The notes below the pieces were generated by a model, which worked only from the letters and a program-made list of their open reading frames with translations, was not told where the DNA came from and made no database searches. The position numbers and the translations under genes were made by a program. Of a DNA stretch of 33,693 nt, positions 15,321 to 23,797 are shown one piece after another (the first letter of the stretch is position 1; every line of letters begins with the position of its first letter). Source of the stretch: an uncultured Lachnospiraceae bacterium (lineage in GTDB: Bacteria > Bacillota > Clostridia > Lachnospirales > Lachnospiraceae); assembly GCA_910583815.1 (NCBI GenBank), contig CAJTZB010000006.1, forward strand, positions 1 through 33,693. Reading direction: 5' to 3'.

Positions 15321-16940
15321 TTAGCCCTGAAGCAAGGAAAGTACACCCTGTGTTGACTGGTTTGCCTGAGCAAGCATGGACTGACCTGCCTGCTGCAAGA
15401 TATTGTACTTTGAATATGTTACCATCTCAGCAGCCATATCTACGTCACGAACTGTAGATTCTGCAGACTGCAGGTTCTCAGCGGTGTTATCCAAGTTGGA
15501 AATTGTATGTTCCAATCTGTTCTGAACTGCACCAAGCAAGGAACGCTGCTTAGATACCTTAGCAATTGCCTGATCAATATGAGCAAGAGAATCCGATGCA
15601 CCCTTCTGTGAAGAAAGGTTTACCTTAGATCCGTTAACCCCAAGCGCAACCGCACTCATATCGTTAATGGAGAAGCTCATCGTCTGGCCTTCATTTGCAC
15701 CAACCTGAAGGATAACTCCCGAACCACCGGAAGATACATCATACTTTGCCTGGCCAAGATATGCATCTGTGTCGCCAAGGCCTGCTCCATCTGCCAGTTC
15801 AAATGTACCACCATCAATATTTTCTGTAACAAATAACGTCAGAGGCTCATCAGGATTTGGGCTTTCTAATGTAACTTCTAAGCTTACGCCTGCGGCTGCA
15901 ATGATTGCTTCAATGTCCTCTGCACTGTATTCCTTACCGGAACATAAATGTAAGGTATACTGACCCGGAGCTGTAAGCTTTCCGTTTGTATCATAAGTTG
16001 CCGCTGTATTGAGTTCAAACTCCTCTTTGTTCTCTCCTGCGTCAAACTTAAGGGAAATCTTAATGTTTGTATCCTCACCATATTTATTGGAAGCAAAACC
16101 AATCTTATTGGCCCCAACAAACTTCCCTGCGGAATTTTGAATCTCAGCAGGGTCAACCTTTCCTTTTACACCTGCTACTGTTTGTGTACCGGTAATATCA
16201 CCAGTTACTGTAAGCGCACCAAAGTTGAAATTTACCTGCACATCCGCCGGAGTAGCCGTTGCTGTGGAATCTTCCTGCTTCGCATTGCGGATTAAATCGT
16301 CAATCTCAGACTGAGTATAAGTCTGGCCGTTTACAAGGTTCAAAGTTAAAGTTGTTCCGGCTGCATCCCAGATTGCAGACTCACCACCTGCTGCTGCATT
16401 AGCGGATACATTTATGCCTACACCTGATACATTAGATGTTACAAAGCCTTTTAACTGGTCACAATATGTGCCAAACTTTGGTCCTGCACTTGTTACGCCT
16501 GAACCAGCTGCACTTAAAGAACCATCTAACAGGCTCATGGTATTGAATTCTGTATCAGTTGCAATTCTGTCTAACTCTTCCTGCAGCTGCTCAATCTCAT
16601 CTTGGATATTGCCACGGTCGTCATTTGTTTCTGTGCCGTTGGCTGCCTGTACTGCAAGTTCTCTCATTCTCTGCAAAATAGAATGGGATTCTGCCAATGC
16701 ACCTTCTGCTGTCTGAATCATCGAAATTCCGTCTGCAGCATTTGCAGATGCTCTGTCAAGACCACGAATCTGGCTCCTCATTTTTTCAGAAATTGCAAGC
16801 CCTGCAGCATCGTCTGCAGCACGGTTAATACGGTAGCCAGAGGACAGCTTTTCTGTACTCTTTGCAAGCGCAGAAGTCGAAATTCCAAGCTGCCTGTTTG
16901 TGTTCATTGCCGCTAAGTTATGTTGTACAATCATTGCCAT
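15321..16940 (-). CDS. Flagellin (first copy)
   Basis: This 539-aa flagellin has the standard D0/D1 ends. The N-terminal part (about 1-145) includes STEKLSSGYRINRAADDAAG, MRSQIRGL, ADGISMIQTAEGAL and RMRELAVQAANGT. The C-terminal part (about 445-539) includes QRSLLGAVQNRLEHTISNL and SMLAQANQSTQGVLSLLQG. The middle (about 150-435) is a surface-exposed hypervariable domain, Ala/Thr/Gly rich, with a module (GGESAIWDAAGTTLTLNL then a helix) that seems to recur as YTLHLCSGKEYSAEDIEAII. No signal peptide is present, as expected for flagellar type III export. GGGAGG lies about 9 nt before the ATG. It has its own sigma-28-like promoter and strong terminator and is likely glycosylated by the adjacent operon. 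Confidence 0.97.
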   Translation of the reverse strand: MAMIVQHNLAAMNTNRQLGISTSALAKSTEKLSSGYRINRAADDAAGLAISEKMRSQIRGLDRASANAADGISMIQTAEGALAESHSILQRMRELAVQAANGTETNDDRGNIQDEIEQLQEELDRIATDTEFNTMSLLDGSLSAAGSGVTSAGPKFGTYCDQLKGFVTSNVSGVGINVSANAAAGGESAIWDAAGTTLTLNLVNGQTYTQSEIDDLIRNAKQEDSTATATPADVQVNFNFGALTVTGDITGTQTVAGVKGKVDPAEIQNSAGKFVGANKIGFASNKYGEDTNIKISLKFDAGENKEEFELNTAATYDTNGKLTAPGQYTLHLCSGKEYSAEDIEAIIAAAGVSLEVTLESPNPDEPLTLFVTENIDGGTFELADGAGLGDTDAYLGQAKYDVSSGGSGVILQVGANEGQTMSFSINDMSAVALGVNGSKVNLSSQKGASDSLAHIDQAIAKVSKQRSLLGAVQNRLEHTISNLDNTAENLQSAESTVRDVDMAAEMVTYSKYNILQQAGQSMLAQANQSTQGVLSLLQG

Positions 16941-17026
16941 AACAAAATACCTCCCTGTTCTATTTCCATCCTTGATTCTATTCTTCTCAAACCGTATTTT
17001 TATATTTAACAGGTTTTCAATAGTAT

Positions 17027-17053
17027 ATATCGGATTGTTTTGCGGATACTTTA
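17027..17053 (-). promoter_or_regulatory. Sigma-28 (SigD/FliA)-type flagellar promoter of the first flagellin
   Basis: On the minus strand TAAA (17053-17050), a 15-nt spacer and TCCGATAT (17034-17027) match the flagellar consensus TAAA-N15-GCCGATAT. The leader is about 80 nt. The 313-bp gap 16941-17253 otherwise holds only the terminator of the second flagellin. Confidence 0.85.
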
Positions 17054-17108
17054 TAGTCCGTTCCTGTTTTTTTCATGATTTTCGCATATTTTTTATAAAT
17101 TCTGCCCA

Positions 17109-17145
17109 AAGCAAAGGAACCGGGCATGGTAACATGCCCGGTTCC
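17109..17145 (-). terminator. Rho-independent terminator of the second flagellin gene
   Basis: GGAACCGGGCATG (17116-17128) pairs perfectly with CATGCCCGGTTCC (17133-17145) around a 4-nt loop, giving a 13-bp stem. It is followed on the minus strand by TTTGCTTT. It lies about 110 nt after the stop codon of the second flagellin. Confidence 0.88.
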
Positions 17146-17253
17146 TCTATGGAATGTCTGAAACACTCTCTCGATATTGTAATTTCTTTCTTGCCCGAAT
17201 CGTCCTAGCTCATCAAAGCCTTACACAGAAACTACAGTAAGAAATTATCTTAA

Positions 17254-18867
17254 TTAGCCTAACAAGGACAGAACGCCCTGGTTGGACTGGTTAGCCTGAG
17301 CCAGCATAGACTGACCTGCCTGCTGTAAGATATTGTACTTCGAGAAGTTTACCATCTCAGAAGCCATATCAACGTCACGAATCTTGGATTCGGAGGACTG
17401 CAGGTTCTCAGCTGTGTTGTCGAGGTTGGAGATTGTATGCTCAAGTCTGTTCTGAACAGCACCAAGTAAGGAACGCTGCTTGGATACCTTAGCAATAGCT
17501 GCATCTACGTTCTCGATGGATTCCTGAGCACCAGTCTGTGTTGTGCAGTCAACCTTTGTTCCGTCAACGCCAAGTGCGGCAGCACCCATATCGTCAATAC
17601 CAAAGCTGATGGTCTGACCATAGTTTGCACCTACCTGAAGCATAACGCCTTCTCCGCCTGACTGAACATCATAATTCTTCTGGCCAAGGAATGCATCTGT
17701 GTCACCAAGCCCAGCACCGCCAGCAAGGTCTGTTGCAGCAGCCTTTACTGAACTGTCTGTTATGAACAAAGTATTTGCTTCATCTGGATCTGGACCTGTA
17801 AATTCAACTGTTCCGGAAAAACCTGCCTGTGCAAGGAGCTTCTCAATATCCTTTTCGGTATATTCCACACCTGTTGCAAGCTTCAGCTCATACTGACCTG
17901 CTGCTGTTAAGCTGCCGTCAGCGCCATATGTTGCTGCAGTTGTGCACTTAAACTCTTCCTGACCCTTTTCAGCTGTGAAATTGATAGAAATCTTAATATT
18001 GTTATCTTTGCCGTACTTGTTTGCAGTAATTGTCATGCCTGTTACGCCGACAAAGTTACCAGTAACACCAGTAAGTGTAAAATCAGCAGTTGCCTTTACA
18101 CCAGCCTCAGTTTCAGTTCCAGCTGTAGCAGCAGTAGCAGTATATGTTCCATTGTTCAGATGAAGTTTCACATCTGCAGGAGCATTTGTAGCTGTGCTGT
18201 CTTCCTGCTTTGCTTCTTTAATCAGCTTCTGCAGTTCAGCTTCGGTATAGGTCTTATCTTTTGCAAGATTAAGAGTAAGTGTTGTTCCGGCTGCATCCCA
18301 GATTGCAGATTCGCCGCCTTCTACTGCGCCTATTGCTGTAGCAACCTTAACACCTGCTACATCAGAAGTTACAAAGCCCTGTAAATCAGTGTCATAAATA
18401 CCAAACTTAGGACCTGCAGAAGTTACGGAACCGCTGCCGCTTAAAGAACCATCAAGGAGCTTCATGGTGTTGAACTCAGTATCTGTGGAGATTCTGTCCA
18501 GTTCAGACTGTAACTGAGTGATTTCGTCCTGAATATTGCCACGGTCTTCATCTGTCTCAGTACCGTTTGCTGCCTGAATTGTCAGTTCGCGCATTCTCTG
18601 AAGGATGCTGTGAGATTCCTGTAATGCGCCTTCTGCTGTCTGAATCATCGAGATACCGTCCTGAGCATTGGTCGAAGCCTTATTAAGACCTCTGATCTGG
18701 CTTCTCATTTTTTCAGAAATAGCCAAGCCTGCTGCATCGTCTGCTGCTCTGTTGATTCTGTAACCGGAAGATAACTTCTCAGTTGATTTGGAAAGAGACT
18801 GTGTTGCAACTCCTAACATTCTGTTAGTGTTAGCTGCTGTCATGTTGTGCTGTACATACATTGCCAT
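17254..18867 (-). CDS. Flagellin (second copy)
   Basis: This 537-aa flagellin is a paralog of the previous one. The ends are nearly identical (SGYRINRAADDAAGLAISEK, MRELTIQAANGTETDEDRGN; C-terminal QRSLLGAVQNRLEHTISNL and SMLAQANQSNQGVLSLLG). The central domain (about 150-430) differs but keeps the GGESAIWDAAGTTLTLNL module and a second related module (YELKLATGVEYTEKDIEKLL). High identity at the ends makes recombination between the two copies possible. No signal peptide is present; export is by the flagellar type III route. A strong GGAGG lies before ATG 18867, after a structured leader. The promoter is a near-perfect sigma-28 site at 19036-19062. Two flagellins suggest a filament of mixed composition or alternative filaments. 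Confidence 0.97.
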   Translation of the reverse strand: MAMYVQHNMTAANTNRMLGVATQSLSKSTEKLSSGYRINRAADDAAGLAISEKMRSQIRGLNKASTNAQDGISMIQTAEGALQESHSILQRMRELTIQAANGTETDEDRGNIQDEITQLQSELDRISTDTEFNTMKLLDGSLSGSGSVTSAGPKFGIYDTDLQGFVTSDVAGVKVATAIGAVEGGESAIWDAAGTTLTLNLAKDKTYTEAELQKLIKEAKQEDSTATNAPADVKLHLNNGTYTATAATAGTETEAGVKATADFTLTGVTGNFVGVTGMTITANKYGKDNNIKISINFTAEKGQEEFKCTTAATYGADGSLTAAGQYELKLATGVEYTEKDIEKLLAQAGFSGTVEFTGPDPDEANTLFITDSSVKAAATDLAGGAGLGDTDAFLGQKNYDVQSGGEGVMLQVGANYGQTISFGIDDMGAAALGVDGTKVDCTTQTGAQESIENVDAAIAKVSKQRSLLGAVQNRLEHTISNLDNTAENLQSSESKIRDVDMASEMVNFSKYNILQQAGQSMLAQANQSNQGVLSLLG

Positions 18868-18898
18868 AATATTTTACCTCCTTGATTTGTGCCCCACT

Positions 18899-18940
18899 CC
18901 GGGTTTCCCGGGTGGCTGCTCCGAATCCTTTCGGAGCCAC
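18899..18940 (-). other. Structured 5' leader of the second flagellin
   Basis: On the transcript strand a hairpin GTGGCTCCGAA / TTCGGAGCAGCCAC (18940-18912, one bulged base) is followed directly by CCGGG / CCCGG (18911-18899). The ribosome binding site lies about 15 nt downstream. The leader between promoter and start is about 165 nt. This could stabilise the mRNA or bind a translational regulator; CsrA control of flagellin leaders is known in other Firmicutes, but no clear GGA-loop site is claimed here. Confidence 0.5.
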
Positions 18941-19035
18941 GTTTATTTTTTTGTTTTATAATTAATTCAGGCAACCTAGGATTTGTCTGAAAAAATTACC
19001 GCACGTACTGTGTTGCTTTGACGTTTGTACTCAGT

Positions 19036-19062
19036 ATATCGGCAAGTAAAATGAGGAACTTA
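19036..19062 (-). promoter_or_regulatory. Sigma-28 (SigD/FliA)-type promoter of the second flagellin
   Basis: On the minus strand TAAG (19062-19059), a 15-nt spacer and GCCGATAT (19043-19036) match the flagellar sigma-factor consensus almost perfectly. Confidence 0.88.
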
Positions 19063-19084
19063 ATAGCTAAAAAAAAGTTTTTTT

Positions 19085-19111
19085 ATTTTTGTAAAAGTCC
19101 GCTGTAAGCGG
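19085..19111 (-). terminator. Weak possible terminator after the giant flagellin-type gene
   Basis: CCGCT (19099-19103) pairs with AGCGG (19107-19111) around a 3-nt loop, followed on the minus strand by ACTTTTAC. The stem is short and the T-run interrupted, so some read-through toward the second flagellin is possible. Confidence 0.35.
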
Positions 19112-19128
19112 CAACTATAATGCTTCTG

Positions 19129-22100
19129 CTATATTCCCTGCAAAAGTTCAGTAACCTGATTTGGATTCTGCCTTGCCTGTGCAAGCATTGACTGTGCCGC
19201 CTCTGTTAATATGGAAGCTTTTGCAAAATGCATCATTTCCTTTGCCATATCAGCATCACGGATACGGCTTTCTGCTGCTGCAAGATTTTCTTCTGTCTGG
19301 GCCAGGTTAGCTATTGTATGCTCCAGACGGTTCTGGTAGGCTCCATAAATACTGCGGATTTTTGATACTCTGCCAAGCGCGTCTCTTATTACCGGGATGC
19401 TGTCCCACGCATTTTTCTGTGTGGAAATATCCAGATTCCCCATATGTAATGCATCCAGGGAAAGATAAAAACGCGGAATCTCCAGTATCTGCCCTTCATT
19501 GGCGCCAATCTGCAGAATAATTCCTCCAAGTCCGCCCTCTGCCTGCATCTCATCATCCGGATTTGGGTCTGGATTTGTAACATAGCCCGGCTTTTCTGCT
19601 GCCGGAGGCTTATCCTGCTTTCCAACCCGGAATACGCCTGCATCTTTATAGAAAATCAAGTCAAGTTCCTTCGTTCCCTTAACTTTCTTTCCGGTGTCAT
19701 CCACATATTCATAAGAAATTGTGAGTTTCTGGTCTGTATCAGGCATCCAAACAAAAACATAGTTCTCATCCAATGGCTGATGGCTTAAATTGGTATTCCA
19801 TGTCATTCCTGCATCAGACGAAATTGTAATATTGGAAATCTTGCTCTTATCAACACCCAGCACTGCATCCAATGGCAGAAGCCCCAGATCTTCCAAACCT
19901 TCTCCTGCTGAAAGCACAGTATCACCATCTTCTTTAAACAGATAAACAGGGTAAGAATATATCTTATTTCCGCCTGCATCTGTTACGCCGGAAGTGCTGT
20001 AAAGTCCTTCTCCTGCCATTCCCGGACGGACTGTTGTTCCGTTTCCTACCACAGTCACCGTTCCCGCATTTTCATCTGTATGCTCTGCATCACCATAAGA
20101 AAGAATATTTCCGCCGCCGTTTGTCATACCTCCTATGGCAGTAACAACTACTTTATTGTTTAGATTCGCTGCATCGCCAATTGTAATATTTCCACTGATG
20201 GAATCACGTCCCGCACCGATTCCGGTAGAATCCGTACTTCCTTCAGCATGGATTGTTCCTTTTTTAATTATAATGTCTCCACAAGAAGAGATTGACCCTT
20301 GACCGTAGCCTGAGCCGATACCAACACCATTAGTTCCTCCATAGGCGTTCACATTTCCGTCAGTATCAATTAGGATAGTGCCGATTTTACTTCCGACACC
20401 TCCTGAACCAATACCTGCACCATTATTGCCGCCTCTTGCCTCATCAATCACTGCGTTGCCGGAAATCTCAATTCCCTCCGAGGTCTTGCCAATCCATGAA
20501 GAGCCGATTCCCGCCCCATCATCTCCACCCTGCGCTTTGATAATATGTGCCGTTCCGGTAATTGTAATCTTGCCTGTAGAACCGGAGCAGCCTGCACCGA
20601 TTCCCGTTCCGTGCATTGTGCTGGATGCCGTAATTGTACCGCCACTGATGGTAATCGCTCCGTTTTTACTCGTCCAGCCACCGCCGATTCCTGCTCCGTG
20701 AGCCTGGCTGCTGGCGGTAATCGTACCTCCGGTAATTTCAATATCTCCTACCGTTGCTTTTGAACCATCCGAACCGCCGATTCCTGCTCCACCGGTTCCT
20801 CCTATAGCATTTATTGTTCCATTGGTAATTTTAATATTTCCAAAACCTGCATTTTCGGCAGCCCCAATACCTGCACCATAAGTACCACCGCTTGCTGTAA
20901 TCGTACCTCCCTGAATTTCAATACTGCTGCCGGAAGCCGGGCTTTCATCACCACAGCCAATCCCTGCTCCGTTTTTTCCGCCGGCCGCTTCCAGCATGCC
21001 CATTCCATTCGCCGTTTCTTTTATCACAAGCTGTGTATTATCTCCAAACTGAATCCCCGCATAGCCATCTCCACTTTGGAATATATTCTGTTTGCCGTCA
21101 GCAAGTTCAATTGTAACCTGATTATCCATACCCAAATCAAATGCACAGTCGGAATCAGGCGTACATTCTACACCGTCTAGCTGAATGCCGACTGCACCAA
21201 TGCCATCAGCGAGCTTGATATTTCCATATAAATCCTCACCGTCTATTCCGGCGCTTTTTCCGCCGGAAATCACATAATCTCCTGAAACGTCTATCACCAG
21301 TTTCCCATCGCCCTCATAATGGTAATCCGTGCCTTCTACTGCTGCCACGCCGCCTGCCTTTGTAACCTGAAACGGCCTTGCAAGCTCGCTCCATTCAAAC
21401 AGACCTGTCGTATCATTCAATTCTGCAATCAGCGTTCTGGAAACTCCTGCTGAATCTTTCACAACAATCGTATGCTTTGTTGGCGCCAATGGGTCATCCC
21501 CTTTGGGCAGCCAGAAACTTGCCGGGCCTCCATTTTCAATCTGCATCTTGGACTCCTGCTTATCAATAGAAACAGAAACAATGTCCCCTTTTAAACTTGT
21601 AAGCTTATCCCACGGCAAAGCAGGCGTCGCATAAAGTTCCTGTCCACTGACATCTCCGTAATCCATTGGATTTGGAGATATGGCTGCTGCAACAGAGGCT
21701 TTATTATCTTTGTCAATAATTACTTTTACATTTGTTCCAAGCGCGCCGCTTCCATCATTTCCAATAACAACGGCACCGCCAGAAAAAATCACCATATTGG
21801 TATCGTCAGCAGAAAATGAATCAGCTTCTAACCGCCCTGTTCCTTCAAAAATAACGTTTTTATCGCTTTCCAGCCGGATTCCTCCAAACTGATTCACTCC
21901 AGAATAGGTGATTTTCGTATTTTCCTGAATGGTAAGCGCATCTGCAGCACTTAGCTTTATGTCATTTAATTTTATATTGTTTTCCCCTTGTATGACAATT
22001 TTCCCATTAGAAGAGGTCAGTCCGCTTTTTAAAAAGACAGATGCATCGCTGTTTCCTAAAAACGTCAGTGTCCCTGTAGATTCATCATAGGAAATATCTT

Positions 22101-23093
22101 TTTCCAATGCACCAACTACAATAAAATCTCCATACTCTTTTCCTGATAAAACCGGGTCAAAATCTGTTGGTGCAGTCCCAGATACATCTGTTGCGCCGCC
22201 GGAATAAACATGATAGCCATCAGGATAGAGATTCTGTATTCCTGTCTTCGTTGGGTCTAACTGAAATAGCTTTACGCTGTCTCCTAAATCAGTATCTGGT
22301 GTTAAGTCTGTAGCCGTCAAATCACCGGATACAATCCCTCCACGTCCGCTTCCTGTAGCATGCAGCAGATCCCGGACAAATCTCGCGATTTCATCTGAAC
22401 TGTTATTGAACTTTGCCACAAAATCCGTACTGCTGCTAAATTTTCCTCCTGTCAGGGAATCAATAGCGGAATTTAGTGAATCTCCGCTCAATACCTTATT
22501 GAACAGCTTTGTCAGCCCACCAGAAATTGTTGCTGCATCCACCGGCACTACAGGCGTTCCTCCTCCTGCAATTACCGAACCTAAATACATACATGCCAAA
22601 TAGCCTGTGCCATACTGACTTGCTGCAGTCCCGGACCAGAAGCTGTCTGTGCAATGCCCTCCACAAACCAATCAGGAAACTTATTTACTTTTGTTATCAA
22701 GGAAGTTCCAGAAGGATCTTCCTTTACACCAAACATGCCTGTAGTCATGGCTTCGTCCATAAAGGCATGCATCATTTCATGGGCAATGGTAGCTTCTAAT
22801 TCTTCAAGTCCTGCTCTGTCCGTTATGTTCTTTAGGACATCTGTATTTACTCCTAAAGTATAGGTAATCATATCTGTCCTGTTGGATGGACTGCCGCTGC
22901 TTTGTACCGCTCCCTTTACATAGGCCAGGGTAGTCGTTCCACCGGATGAGGCTCCCCCAAAATACTCCAATCCAATTCCGATGCTGGAGCCTTTTAAATA
23001 GGAAAAGGCCGGATAGTTTTTCAGAATATTGTTGATTGTATTTGGTATGATTTCTGTTTTTAAAATCTGATTCAGAGGTTTTCCTGAAATCAT
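19129..23093 (-). pseudogene. Flagellinolysin-like giant flagellin: zinc peptidase + beta-helix + flagellin C-terminus, N-terminus missing and frameshifted
   Basis: Two reading frames together encode one flagellin-type protein. The upstream frame (23093 to 22581, 170 aa) is the flagellin-inserted peptidase domain known as flagellinolysin. It has SYLKGSSIGIGL, the zinc motif HEMMH (His105, Glu106, His109) and WFVEGIAQT with the expected third ligand Glu145. The next frame (stop at 19129) resumes the same domain at SGTAASQYGTGYLACMYLG and continues for about 1170 residues. It ends in a normal flagellin C-terminal D1/D0 region (GANEGQILEI, YGAYQNRLEHTIANL, SMLAQARQNPNQVTELLQGI). A beta-helix with GAGIG repeats lies between. 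The break is near 22625-22645 and seems to lack a few dozen residues as well as being out of frame. The flagellin N-terminal D0/D1 is absent: the frame opens at the edge of a dispersed repeat copy, with a stop codon inside that repeat. As written it cannot assemble into a filament. Confidence 0.85.
20160..21000 (-). repeat. GAGIG tandem repeats coding a right-handed beta-helix inside the giant flagellin
   Basis: About nine units carry the motif G-[ATV]-G-I-G, spaced 30-45 residues apart, separated by ITISGGTITAS-type strands. This is the pattern of secreted Firmicute beta-helix domains, some of which bind pectic or cellulosic glycans (Cthe_2159-like). The repeats are coding and in frame throughout, so this stretch is not decaying by nonsense mutation. 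It lies between the peptidase part and the flagellin C-terminus, where it would face the outside of a filament. Confidence 0.75.
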
Positions 23094-23125
23094 AGCGTCG
23101 GTGCACAGATGTCAACACAGTCGCT
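23093..23125 (+). repeat. Dispersed repeat copy C (extended form)
   Basis: This begins TAGCGTCGGTGCACAGATG and continues CAAC..C.GTCGCT, matching copy D for about 33 bp. Its first base overlaps the ATG of the truncated peptidase frame (CATAGCG), so it marks the exact point where the flagellin N-terminus is lost. The unit opens with AGCG and closes with CGCT. Confidence 0.75.
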
Positions 23126-23143
23126 GATTTTAAAGAAGTTCTA

Positions 23144-23518
23144 TTAATCCCAATTTCCTACAGGAACCAATGAAACCGGTTTCTCACAGACCGGGCAAGG
23201 AACACTTTCGGTATCCTGGGCAACCGGCACCAATATCCCGCCGCAGTCCGCACAATGATTTTTTGCCGTCAGCTTTGGGGTATTCTCTTTTTGATACTCT
23301 ACCCTCACAGCAACGGCAAGCCTCTGGCAGTCTTGGCAGACTGCTACCTTGCGCTCTATCTGAAAACCGGCATTTTCTTTCAATGCGGCAGCAAGCTGTG
23401 CGTCATTGCCCACGCCTGCAATTGCTGCCTGCGGATTGCAGTCCCCCATTCCGCTTCCAACAAACAAATCAGTATAATAGCCGCATTTTGAGCATGCAGC
23501 ACGTAAAATTGTCCCCAT
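23144..23518 (-). CDS. Small double zinc-ribbon protein of unknown function
   Basis: The 124-aa product has four CxxC pairs: CSKC near residue 9, CQDC near 62, CADC near 88 and CPVC near 107. They would make two zinc ribbons or one compact metal site. The middle is soluble and helical (GVGNDAQLAAALKENAGF). No catalytic motif or membrane segment is seen, and I do not recognise a named family. ATG 23518 is chosen because GGAGG lies about 10 nt upstream. A longer frame to 23665 would read through the repeat at 23594 and is unlikely. The gene lies exactly between two direct copies of the dispersed repeat, upstream of the truncated giant flagellin. Confidence 0.72.
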   Translation of the reverse strand: MGTILRAACSKCGYYTDLFVGSGMGDCNPQAAIAGVGNDAQLAAALKENAGFQIERKVAVCQDCQRLAVAVRVEYQKENTPKLTAKNHCADCGGILVPVAQDTESVPCPVCEKPVSLVPVGNWD

Positions 23519-23593
23519 TGCCTGCCGCCTCCTTTTATTTTTATAAGGCATTTTCTTAAAAATACACAGCCTTCTCTTCTTATTATATTCTGT

Positions 23594-23626
23594 TAGCGTC
23601 GGTATACAGATGGCAACGCGGTCGCT
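23594..23626 (+). repeat. Dispersed repeat copy D (extended form)
   Basis: This begins TAGCGTCGGTATACAGATG and continues GCAACGCGGTCGCT. It is a direct copy of the unit at 23093 and lies about 75 bp upstream of the zinc-ribbon start. Confidence 0.75.
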
Positions 23627-23736
23627 ACTGTCTTCTATTATAAAAGCTCCCATAAATAAAAGCAATCCTGTTTTTGGAATTGTCCCCCTCTTAAAAACAA
23701 ATTATCAAAGAAGGAGTATTTGAAAAGAGAGGCATA

Positions 23737-23772
23737 GAAAAACCACTCTAAGCCAAGTATGCCGAGTGGTCT
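23737..23772 (-). terminator. Rho-independent terminator of the importer/amylase operon
   Basis: ACCACTC (23742-23748) pairs with GAGTGGT (23764-23770) around a 15-nt loop. On the minus strand it is followed by TTTTTTC. It lies about 25 nt after the amylase stop codon. Confidence 0.75.
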
Positions 23773-23797
23773 TTCTGTTTTCTTATTAAATTAACCT

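Noticed and set aside
20160..21000. Tandem repeat region considered as a CRISPR array
   Set aside because: The units are degenerate, in frame and encode GAGIG motifs; there are no identical direct repeats with unique spacers.
19129..23093. Programmed ribosomal frameshifting joining the peptidase and flagellin frames
   Set aside because: No slippery heptamer or downstream pseudoknot is evident near 22620-22650, and the N-terminal flagellin domain is missing as well, so gene decay is simpler.
23519..23665. Longer N-terminus for the zinc-ribbon protein
   Set aside because: The extension reads through the dispersed repeat and lacks a ribosome site; ATG 23518 follows GGAGG.
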